Assembly (NCBI GenBank): GCA_020029475.1
Contig: JAIBJG010000002.1
Location: 1-46,858, forward strand
DNA: 46,858 nt
DNA from: Methanobacteriota archaeon
Lineage (GTDB): Archaea > Thermoplasmatota > Thermoplasmata > RBG-16-68-12
Direction: 5' to 3'
Shown: piece after piece, positions 18,456 to 26,814 of the stretch
Layout: every line of letters begins with the position of its first letter
How positions within the stretch are numbered: the stretch's first letter is position 1
The notes under the pieces: generated by a model
The model's database searches: none
What the model was told of the DNA's origin: nothing
The model's input: the letters and a program-made list of their open reading frames with translations, nothing else
Program-made: the position numbers and the translations under genes

Positions 18456-19373
18456 TCAGAGGTACCCAGACTTCTGGAGGGTCATCAGATCGTCCGTGCT
18501 GAGCTTCTCCCCCCGCTTGAACCGCTCGAAGATCATCTCCGCCTGGCGCTTCACGCTGACCCCCGCCGACCCCGGTTCCTCCGGGAACGACTTCAACCGG
18601 ATCCCGTGGATGATCTTGTCGTAGTCGTGGACCTGCCGGATGTGGTCGATGTGCTTCCGGTGCTCCTCGTCCGCGGTCATCTTCGTCTTGATGAACTCCT
18701 CCTGCGCGAGGTCCGCCTGACGCCTGAGCTCGTCGGACCGCTCGTACAACTCCGTCATCGTGTCGTGCTCCTTCTGGGCCTCCTCCGCGAGCTTGCCGAC
18801 GACCGCGTGGGCGGCCTCCGCTTTCTCCTTCGCGTCGTGGAGCTCCTGGAGGGCCTTCCGGACATCCTCGTTCTCTTCGAGGGACTTCTCGAGCTTCTTG
18901 ACCTCCCCCTGGATCCGGGTCATCTCCTTGATCAGTTCCTGCTCCTTCCCGGGCTTCAGGACGGAGGTCATCTGCTTGAACTCCAGGTCCTTCAGCTCCC
19001 GCTTCAGGTGGCTCAGCGGGATCGCCCCGCGCGGGAGCTTCCGCCGCTTCAGCTCGTTCGCGATCTCGGAGAGCTCATTCACCTTGCGGTTCCAGACGTC
19101 CCGCTCTTCCTTCGCCTTCTTCACCTGGGCGTTCAGCTCGTCCCGCCGCTGGCGGTGGCCCATCGCCTGCTCGACGAGCCCCCGCACCTGCGCGTTCAGC
19201 TCGTCCCGGCGGTTCACCCATTCACGGGTCTGGTCGTTCAGCTCATCGCGACGACGCCGGTGCCGCTCCGCCTCGGCGTTCTCGCGTTCGCGTTTGACCT
19301 CAAGCTCCTCCAGAAGTTCCGTCATCGAGCTCGACACCGAGGGCCGGGGTGCCAAGTGAGAGACGGTGTCCAT
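18456..19373 (-). CDS. Archaeal coiled-coil protein (COG1340-like)
   Basis: Long heptad-rich sequence (RRRDELNDQTREWVNRRDELNAQVRGLVEQAMGHRQRRDELNAQVKKAKEERD); ATG at 19373 or 19325. Confidence 0.8.
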   Translation of the reverse strand: MDTVSHLAPRPSVSSSMTELLEELEVKRERENAEAERHRRRRDELNDQTREWVNRRDELNAQVRGLVEQAMGHRQRRDELNAQVKKAKEERDVWNRKVNELSEIANELKRRKLPRGAIPLSHLKRELKDLEFKQMTSVLKPGKEQELIKEMTRIQGEVKKLEKSLEENEDVRKALQELHDAKEKAEAAHAVVGKLAEEAQKEHDTMTELYERSDELRRQADLAQEEFIKTKMTADEEHRKHIDHIRQVHDYDKIIHGIRLKSFPEEPGSAGVSVKRQAEMIFERFKRGEKLSTDDLMTLQKSGYL

Positions 19374-19517
19374 ATAACCTTTTCCGGTCGCGGAAAACCG
19401 TGTCGATTTCGGAGCGACAAACGGGTCGCCACTCCCGTGAAGAAATCGCACTCGGGACGGGGGGCAACACCGTTATATATTGACGAACGGGTTCGTTATC
19501 GTAGTAGGCGAGAGCCG

Positions 19518-19904
19518 ATGCTGCAACCTTCCGAAGTGACCGCGGCGAAACTCTTGCCGACGATCCGCGCGCGGCTCGCGCAGGAGCTCCTGCAGGTCCA
19601 CGGGATGACCCAAGTCCGTGTCGCGCGCGCCCTCGGGATCACGCAGGCCGCGGTGAGCCACTACAACACGAAGAGCCGGGGGCTCGACGAGGACCTGATG
19701 CGGCGGTTCCCGGAGATCGACCGGTTCTGCGTGGACCTCGGGGCGCAGATCGCGTCCGGCATCTCCCAGACCCAGCAGGTCTCGCGGATCGACCAGTTCT
19801 GCGAGGGTCTCGAACATACGGTCCGGTTCTGCGAGTACCACAAGAAGGTCAGCGACATCGACCCGAGCTGCATGGTCTGCTTCCCGACGCCACCGGCTCC
19901 TTAG
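19518..19904 (+). CDS. HTH transcriptional regulator with Cys-containing C-terminal region (COG2522-like)
   Basis: MTQVRVARALGITQAAVSHYNTKSRG helix-turn-helix; TATA TTATATATT upstream. Confidence 0.87.
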   Translation: MLQPSEVTAAKLLPTIRARLAQELLQVHGMTQVRVARALGITQAAVSHYNTKSRGLDEDLMRRFPEIDRFCVDLGAQIASGISQTQQVSRIDQFCEGLEHTVRFCEYHKKVSDIDPSCMVCFPTPPAP

Positions 19905-21175
19905 CGCTGGCGGCGGAGGGCCCCCTCGCGGAGAAGGGACCAAAGGCAGTACGCGGCCCCCGCCCCTTGACCGATCCCGAACGCGATCCCTGCGCCGATC
20001 AAGCCCGCGGTCGCCAACAGTGGCCAGGCAAGGACGATCGAGATCAGACTTGTGCCCGCATAGAGGCCCATGACGGGGCGCATCCGCTTCTCCACCCGCC
20101 GGATCGACGAGAACAGCGCATTGAACGCGACGAAGAACGCTGACGCGGCGAGGACGTTCAGCACCGGAACAGCGGCGAGGAAGTTCGGGTTCAACGCCCC
20201 GAGCACCGAGGGCCCGACGAGGAAGGCTGCGGCGACCCCCGGGACCAGGAGGCCGAGGGAGAGGAAGAGCCCGTCGAGGGCGTTCGCGGGCAGCCCCGCC
20301 CGCCATCGGGACCCCTCCGCTAGCACGCTCGTGAAGATGGACCCGGGCACGATGTACAGCAGGTTCGCGAGGACCCATGCGATGTAGAAATACCCGGTCT
20401 CCCGAGGCCCCAGGGCATGGAGGACGAGGAGGGGGAACAGAAGCCCCTGAACCGCGCCGAGCACGTTCGTCGCGTGGTTCGCGAGGCTGAACCGCACCAT
20501 CGCGCCCACCGCCTTCACGTCGAGGGCGGGGCGGAGACGGAACCCGGGAACAATCGAGCGGAAAAAGACCGCCGCGCCGACGGCGTTCGCGACGATGAGC
20601 CCAAGTCCCCAGGAGGAGAACAGTGCGATCGGCACAGGGAGTGCGAGCGCAAGGGCGAAGGGGAATCCGATCTTCAACACGTTGTAGATCACCGCACGGA
20701 TCAGGACGTGCCGCGCCGCGCCGAGCCCGATGAACGCCGCATCGAACACGAACGAAACGGTCCAGACCGCCGTGAAGAACGCGAACAGCGCGAGGACCGG
20801 GAGGCTCCCCGCCACGGCGCTCAGCGCCGGGAGCCACCCCAGGGCGAAGGCCGCGAACGCGACCGCGATCAGGACCGAGACGATGGAGCCGATCGTCACG
20901 GCGGAGTTGATGAGACGGACGACCGGGAGCTTTCCCTCCGGGATGAAGCGGACGAGGGAGATGTTGAACCCGAGCGTGGAGAGGGTGGCGAGGAATGTCG
21001 CGCTCGAGATGAGCGCCGCCGCGAGGCCGATGTCCGCGTCCGTGAATCGGCGGGCCGCGATGATCCAGAACACGAGGCCGAGGGCCCCCGCGACGATCTC
21101 CGTCGTGATGAGATACACGGAGGTCCGCCCGAGGGGGCCTGTCAGCCTCGCCCAGAGTTCGCGAATACGGATCAA
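19901..21175 (-). CDS. Polysaccharide flippase / MOP-superfamily membrane protein
   Basis: 425 aa from TTG; GLVFWIIAARRFTDADIGLAAALISSATFLATLSTLGFNISLVRFIPEG typical of O-antigen flippases. Confidence 0.87.
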   Translation of the reverse strand: MIRIRELWARLTGPLGRTSVYLITTEIVAGALGLVFWIIAARRFTDADIGLAAALISSATFLATLSTLGFNISLVRFIPEGKLPVVRLINSAVTIGSIVSVLIAVAFAAFALGWLPALSAVAGSLPVLALFAFFTAVWTVSFVFDAAFIGLGAARHVLIRAVIYNVLKIGFPFALALALPVPIALFSSWGLGLIVANAVGAAVFFRSIVPGFRLRPALDVKAVGAMVRFSLANHATNVLGAVQGLLFPLLVLHALGPRETGYFYIAWVLANLLYIVPGSIFTSVLAEGSRWRAGLPANALDGLFLSLGLLVPGVAAAFLVGPSVLGALNPNFLAAVPVLNVLAASAFFVAFNALFSSIRRVEKRMRPVMGLYAGTSLISIVLAWPLLATAGLIGAGIAFGIGQGAGAAYCLWSLLREGALRRQR

Positions 21176-21254
21176 GGGCTTGCCTCCGCGATCAACGGTT
21201 CGCCGAACCTCTGGCCGCGCGATGCGCGCATCCCTCAAAACCCTGACGCGTGGC

Positions 21255-22283
21255 TCATTCCCCGCCCATGGGCATCCCAGCGATCCCGACCCCGTATGTC
21301 CGGAACCATCTCGAGACCGTGGAGGCGTCGGCGACGCGGTACGCGTCACGCAATCTCCGCTTCGCGATCGCCCGACGAAGACCCGCATATCCGTCGATGC
21401 GACCCCGCAGAAAGGGTCCGACGGATGGCGGAGCGTCTGGCTCGGACGCGGCACCGGAAGGCGGGCGCCGACCCAGCCGCCTCGCGAGCGCGACCCCGAG
21501 GCGGGCAGCGTTCCACGGGATGCCCGTGGCGACGTGCCGCCACGGATAGTTCTGGACGAGGTTCCAGATCCGATTCCTCTCTCCCTGGTACGTCTTCCAC
21601 GGGGACCTTGGAGCTGAGGACGCAGAGTATTTGTGGTGGACGACGGAGGCGGGCGCGTACCGCGCCTCCCACCCCGCGAGGCGCGCCCGCCACGCGAGGT
21701 CCAAGTCCTCATAGTACGCGACGAAATCCGCGTCGAACCGGCCCACCTTCGCGAACACCTCCCGGCGATACAGCGCGGCTCCCGCGGACGCGCCGAACAC
21801 ATCGGCGGGTTCGTCGAATGGGCCGCCATCCCTCTCCATCCAGCCGCGGTCGAGCCCGCTCCCGTCCCGCGCGATGCAAATCCCCGCCGAGTTGATCACG
21901 TTCGGACGGTCCATGAAGACGAGCTTGGAGGCCACGGTGCCGACCCGCGGGTCCCTCGCGGGTCGCACGAGTTCCGCGAGCCAGTCCGGTTCCACCTTCG
22001 TGTCGTTGTTCAGCGTGACGACAAACGAGCATTCGGGATCCTGGAGGGCGACTTCGATCCCCGCGTTCGAGCCGCGGGCGAAGTGGAGGTTCTCCGGGAG
22101 CGGGACGTACGTCGCCTCCGGGAACTCGTCCCGGACGATCTCCCCCGACCTGTCCGGGCTCCCGTTGTCGACGACGATCACCCGGACCTCGGGGTACGTC
22201 TGTGAGAGCGCGGACCGGACGCAATCCCGGATGTAATTTCGCCCGTTCCAATTCAGCACGACGACGCACGCCCGGCCGGCCAT
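21255..22283 (-). CDS. Glycosyltransferase family 2
   Basis: CVVVLNWNGRNYIRDCVRSALSQTYPEVRVIVVDNGSPDRSG, LNNDTKVEPDWL, YYEDLDLAWRARLAGW. Confidence 0.94.
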   Translation of the reverse strand: MAGRACVVVLNWNGRNYIRDCVRSALSQTYPEVRVIVVDNGSPDRSGEIVRDEFPEATYVPLPENLHFARGSNAGIEVALQDPECSFVVTLNNDTKVEPDWLAELVRPARDPRVGTVASKLVFMDRPNVINSAGICIARDGSGLDRGWMERDGGPFDEPADVFGASAGAALYRREVFAKVGRFDADFVAYYEDLDLAWRARLAGWEARYAPASVVHHKYSASSAPRSPWKTYQGERNRIWNLVQNYPWRHVATGIPWNAARLGVALARRLGRRPPSGAASEPDAPPSVGPFLRGRIDGYAGLRRAIAKRRLRDAYRVADASTVSRWFRTYGVGIAGMPMGGE

Positions 22284-22356
22284 GAACCGAGCCCGTAGCG
22301 TCCCTCGGGATTAGAACGTGGCGGGCGGACGCCGGAGCCCATCGCGGGATGCGGGC

Positions 22357-23442
22357 TCAGCCTTTCCCGACGGCCTGCTCCACGAGGGCCCTCATCTTCT
22401 CGATGAAGACCATCGCGTCGAACTTCCGGGCCTGCGCGCGGCACGGGCCCGCCCGGCCCTCGAGGTCGGACGTCGTGAGGGAAGCGATCCGGTCCGCGAA
22501 CACGTCCGGTCGTGGCGGGAGGAGGAACCCCGTCACCCCCGCGACCTGCGTCTCCCGGTACCCGCCCCCGTCTGGGGCGACGACGACCTTGCCCGAAGCG
22601 TTCGCCTCCACCGCGGTCATCCCGAAGTCCTCGTCCACGGACGTGGAGAGGACGCCCCGGCACCGCGCGTACAGGTCGATGAGCTCCCGCTCGGGGACGG
22701 TGTCCCGGAACTCCACGTTCGGCGGGGGGCGGAGATCGCGGATAAAGCGCTCGCGGTCCGTCCCCCGGGGCGCCCCGCCGACGACGAGGAGCCGCTCCCG
22801 CGGGAGCCGCCGGAACACGTCCACCGCGAGGTCCAAGCCCTTCTCGTGGGAAAGGCGGCTCACGTCCAGCCAGGAGTCCCCGACGAAGTCGAAGCGGAAC
22901 CGGTCCGTGAACACGGGAGGGTGGACGACGACGCTGTCCCGCCCCCAGTACCGGAGGATCCGGCGCCGCACGTTCCCGCTGTTCGCGACGATCCGGTCGA
23001 GGTGGGGGAGCGCCCGCTCGTTCCACCGCCTGTGCGCCCGGGACCACGCCCGCGCGAGGAGGCGCTGGCCGCGGGGCAGGCTCGCGATCCACGATTCCCG
23101 GAGGTCGTAGAACACGCGGGTCGGCGTGTGGCAGTAGTACAGATTCGGATGATGCCACCGCGCCGCGTGGACGACCCAGTTCCCGGAGAGGACGACGAGG
23201 TCGAGCCCGGTCAGCGCGAGACGCGAGAACGCCCGGGTCGCGGCGATGGTCCTCCACGGCTGCATCCGGGGAAGGGTCGCGACGGGCCGGATGCGGACGT
23301 CCTCGAAGCCCGCGTCCCGGGGGACAGAGGGGTCGAGCTCCGTCGTGATGATCTCCGCCCCGAGGGCCCGCGCGAGGGTGAGGACGACCTTCTCCCCGCC
23401 GCCAAGGGTCGTCATCCAGTCGTGGACGATCGCGACCCTCAT
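22357..23442 (-). CDS. Glycosyltransferase family 4
   Basis: MRVAIVHDWMTTLGGGEKVVLTLARALGAE, VSRLSHEKGLDLAVDVFRRLP, SVDEDFGMTAVEANASGKVVVA. Confidence 0.93.
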   Translation of the reverse strand: MRVAIVHDWMTTLGGGEKVVLTLARALGAEIITTELDPSVPRDAGFEDVRIRPVATLPRMQPWRTIAATRAFSRLALTGLDLVVLSGNWVVHAARWHHPNLYYCHTPTRVFYDLRESWIASLPRGQRLLARAWSRAHRRWNERALPHLDRIVANSGNVRRRILRYWGRDSVVVHPPVFTDRFRFDFVGDSWLDVSRLSHEKGLDLAVDVFRRLPRERLLVVGGAPRGTDRERFIRDLRPPPNVEFRDTVPERELIDLYARCRGVLSTSVDEDFGMTAVEANASGKVVVAPDGGGYRETQVAGVTGFLLPPRPDVFADRIASLTTSDLEGRAGPCRAQARKFDAMVFIEKMRALVEQAVGKG

Positions 23443-25130
23443 GGACAGGGGACCCCGGCCGCGCCCCAGTTCACGTAGTACACTCGTGCGAACCCGCTGT
23501 CGTACACCTTCATGTACGGCGCGTCCGAGAACTTCGCGAGGGCCTCCGGGGAGAGCGGCATCGCGGGGGTCATCGGCGACAGCTGTACCCCCGCCGCGAG
23601 GTCCCTGTCGATGAGGACGAAGTCGACGCGGGTCTTCCCGGAGGGAGAGCCCACGGAGCACATGTCGGCACGCGCGGTGGCGAAGGTGTCGGCCGTGATC
23701 GCGAGGGGGGCGGTGTCCCACGTCGCATCGACGCCCCCGAAACCGTACGCGAGCGTGGACCCGCGATGGTCCGACGCGAGGAGGCCGTCCGCGTACGCCC
23801 CCGCCCAGTACGCGGCGTCGAGGGCTCCGGGGCGGATCCCTTCCTCGAAGTTCTCGACAAGGGACGTCGGCGGGAACGCGGTCGCCGCGCTCGCCGCGAC
23901 GAGGACGCCCGCGATCCCCGCGACCGTGAGGGTCCGGCGGGAGAGCCCGCCAAGTTCGACGAGCTGGACGAACCCCGAGCCCACTACGGGCGCGAGGGTG
24001 ACGATCATGAACTCCACGTGGCGGTACGGGATGATCACCCGCGCCGCGGCGAGGGCCCCGAACGCGGCGGAGAGGACGAGGCCGACGAACCACGCCCCGG
24101 ACTCGAGGCCGCTGCGGGCGAAGTCCATGTGCTTCCGGCCCGCCCCGCACAGGGCGAGGAACGCGAAGAAGGGCAGGAAGTACCAGAGGACGTCGGGGGA
24201 GAGCCGGATCGTCGTGCCCGGGATCCTGAAGACGACCGCGACGGCCATGATCGTGTAGATGGACCCGAGGGCGACTCCGTACGCGGCCGCCGAGCGGCGG
24301 AGGGACGGCGAACTCGGACGGTACCGCCACGACGACCGCCGTCGGAGGAGGACGATCCCGGCGAGGACGGCCACGAGGACCGGGAGGCCCACGAGGAGGA
24401 GCCACCAGGGCCTCACGTCGACGTCCGTGAGGATGTACGTCCGGAACGTGGTCGCGTACCCGAGCCAGTACGCGAGGGAGGCCGCGATGAGGAACCCGAT
24501 GTACGCGGCCCGTGCGCGGACGCCCGGAAGGGCGGCGGACCGGACGAGGGAGGCCACGAAGAGGCCCGTGAGGAGCATCACGATCAGGAAGTACGTGCTC
24601 AGGTGATGGGTGACGACGAGGGCGAGGGTGGCGGGGACGAGGAGCCACCACGTGCGCGAGTCCCGGGGGAGCCGGAGCCACAGGAGGAGGATGGCGACCG
24701 CGAGGAGTTCGCCGACGCTCGCGGGGATCGGATGGGCCGTCTGGAAGACGTGGGGCATCGCGACCGCGACGAACGCCGCGGCGAGGAGCCCTGCGGAGTC
24801 CTTGTGGAGGATGCGGACCGCGAGGAGGAAGGCGAGGGCGGGGATCAGGGCGGCGAGCGCGGGGGCGACGAGGTCGAGGGACCCGCTGAGCTCGAGCCCT
24901 CCGAAGGACGCGCCCGTCACGAGGAAGAACATCCCCGGGAAGTACGGGTACGTCACCCCCCAGCCCGTGTACGGGAGGGCGACGTGGCCCGTCGCGGCGA
25001 GCCCCCTCGAGATCCGGAAGTACTCCCCCACGTCGCTCCCGAAGTAAACGAAGCGCGTGAGGGGGGAGAGGCGCAGCACGAGGCCCAGTGCGACGATCGC
25101 GAGGAGGGAGGACGCGGTCGACTTCCGCAT
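23439..25130 (-). CDS. GT-C-type membrane glycosyltransferase-like protein
   Basis: 563 aa, many TM helices, early-loop acidic motif FGSDVGEYFRI; 4-bp ATGA overlap with the GT4 gene. Confidence 0.72.
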   Translation of the reverse strand: MRKSTASSLLAIVALGLVLRLSPLTRFVYFGSDVGEYFRISRGLAATGHVALPYTGWGVTYPYFPGMFFLVTGASFGGLELSGSLDLVAPALAALIPALAFLLAVRILHKDSAGLLAAAFVAVAMPHVFQTAHPIPASVGELLAVAILLLWLRLPRDSRTWWLLVPATLALVVTHHLSTYFLIVMLLTGLFVASLVRSAALPGVRARAAYIGFLIAASLAYWLGYATTFRTYILTDVDVRPWWLLLVGLPVLVAVLAGIVLLRRRSSWRYRPSSPSLRRSAAAYGVALGSIYTIMAVAVVFRIPGTTIRLSPDVLWYFLPFFAFLALCGAGRKHMDFARSGLESGAWFVGLVLSAAFGALAAARVIIPYRHVEFMIVTLAPVVGSGFVQLVELGGLSRRTLTVAGIAGVLVAASAATAFPPTSLVENFEEGIRPGALDAAYWAGAYADGLLASDHRGSTLAYGFGGVDATWDTAPLAITADTFATARADMCSVGSPSGKTRVDFVLIDRDLAAGVQLSPMTPAMPLSPEALAKFSDAPYMKVYDSGFARVYYVNWGAAGVPCP

Positions 25131-25185
25131 CTCGCGGACGATGGGCGGGTCGTAGAAAAGGTTGTTGCCGTAGGGAGGCGGAGGG

Positions 25186-26310
25186 CTACGCGAGGGAGTC
25201 CGCGACGGACCCGACGATCTCCATCCCCTTCACGAGGTTCTCCCGGGAGTTCGCGTACGAGAAGCGGAGATGCCCCTCGCCGCCGGGTCCGAACGCGGAC
25301 CCGGGCGTGCAGATCACGCCCGCCTTCAGGATCTTCATCGCGAGCGCCTCCGAGGCCATGTCGAACCGGAAGCTCGGGAACGCGTAGAACGCGCCCTTCG
25401 GCCACGGGCACTCGAACCCCTTGATCTTGTTCAGCGCGTCGACGACGATCTCCCGCCGGCGGCCGAACTCCTTCACCATCTGGACGACGAAGTCCTGCGG
25501 ACCGCGGAGCCCCGCGAGGACCGCGAACTGGGTCGGCGTCGGGGGGCACGCGATGAAGTAGTAGCTGATCTTCGCGATCGTCTTCACGAACTCCTTCGGG
25601 GCGGACAGGAAGCCGAGGCGCCACCCCGTCATCGAGAAGAGCTTCGAGAACGAGTTCACGTACACGACCTTGTCGTACGTCCCGAGGAATGTCTCGTGCC
25701 GGCCTTCGTACACGAACGGCTCGTACACCTCGTCGCTGATGATCACGAGGTCGTTGTCCTCCGCGACCTCCACGATCCCCCGGATCGTCTTCTTGTCGAA
25801 GACGCCGCCCGTGGGGTTCGCGGGGGAGTTCACGATGATCGCCTTCGTCTTCGGGGTCACGAGCTCGTGGAGCTCCGGGATCCGAGGATGGAACGCGTCC
25901 TCCGGACGGACCTTGTAGAACACGGGCGTCCCGCTCGCGAGCGTGATGTGCGGGGCGAAGAGGACGAACCCGGGGTCCGGCGTGAGGACCTCGTCCCCGC
26001 GGTCCACAAGGGATTGCATCGTCGCCGCGAGCCCCTCCGTCGCCCCCGTCGTGACGAGGACCTCTTCGGGCTTTACCTTCGTGTGTTTCGAGAGGCGCTC
26101 CGCGATCGCCTCGCGGAGTTCCGGGAGCCCGCCCGTGGGGCCGTACTTGTTCATGCCGCCCCGCACCGCGCGCTCGAGGGCCTCCAGAATGTGCGCTGGC
26201 GGCTGGAAATCCGGCTCGCCGAGACCGAGGTTGATCGCCCCCGAGGGCGCGCCCTCGAACATCCTCCGAATCCCCGAGAGTTCGACGTGCGTCGCCCGGG
26301 AGGCGAACAT
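25186..26310 (-). CDS. Class I/II aminotransferase (aspartate aminotransferase-like)
   Basis: GEPDFQPPAHILEALERAVRGG, NSPANPTGGVFDKKTI, ISDEVYEPFVYEG, SFSKLFSMTGWRLGF. Confidence 0.95.
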   Translation of the reverse strand: MFASRATHVELSGIRRMFEGAPSGAINLGLGEPDFQPPAHILEALERAVRGGMNKYGPTGGLPELREAIAERLSKHTKVKPEEVLVTTGATEGLAATMQSLVDRGDEVLTPDPGFVLFAPHITLASGTPVFYKVRPEDAFHPRIPELHELVTPKTKAIIVNSPANPTGGVFDKKTIRGIVEVAEDNDLVIISDEVYEPFVYEGRHETFLGTYDKVVYVNSFSKLFSMTGWRLGFLSAPKEFVKTIAKISYYFIACPPTPTQFAVLAGLRGPQDFVVQMVKEFGRRREIVVDALNKIKGFECPWPKGAFYAFPSFRFDMASEALAMKILKAGVICTPGSAFGPGGEGHLRFSYANSRENLVKGMEIVGSVADSLA

Positions 26311-26418
26311 CCCGATGCTCGGAACGGTGGCACGCGCAAAGAACGTTTCGGCCTCCGTGGTAGCACGGCACAGCGACCGCGCAAAAGTGTTTTGAGGGCC
26401 GCCGTCATCGGGACCCCG

Positions 26419-26814
26419 ATGGCGGCCTGCCCGCACTGCGCCGCGGACCTGCCGCGCGGGTACGGCTCCGTGTGCCCGACGTGCGGCTACGTCGTCCGGA
26501 TCCCGGGGATCGTGAAGCTCGGGCTCACGGTCCTCGCCGTGGGATTCGCGGTCGCCCTCGTGTGGACGGTCCAGGCGGACACCCTGTTCGCCCTCCTGTG
26601 GGGCCTCCTCGATCTGCTGATCCTCCAGCCCCTCGGAATCCAGCCGCCCCCGTTCGCCCTCACGGGCGCCCTGAAGGCGTTGTACGACTTCCTGTTCGGG
26701 ACGCCGACGCAGCCGCCGTGGGGCGGCCTCCTGTTGATCGCGGCGGGTCTCGCCCTCGGTCTCGCGGGCGGCGTCGTGCTCCGCCGCGCGGAGGCGCCCG
26801 CCTCGCCCGTCTAG
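26419..26814 (+). CDS. Zinc-ribbon membrane protein
   Basis: MAACPHCAADLPRGYGSVCPTCGYVV followed by two or three TM segments. Confidence 0.75.
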   Translation: MAACPHCAADLPRGYGSVCPTCGYVVRIPGIVKLGLTVLAVGFAVALVWTVQADTLFALLWGLLDLLILQPLGIQPPPFALTGALKALYDFLFGTPTQPPWGGLLLIAAGLALGLAGGVVLRRAEAPASPV

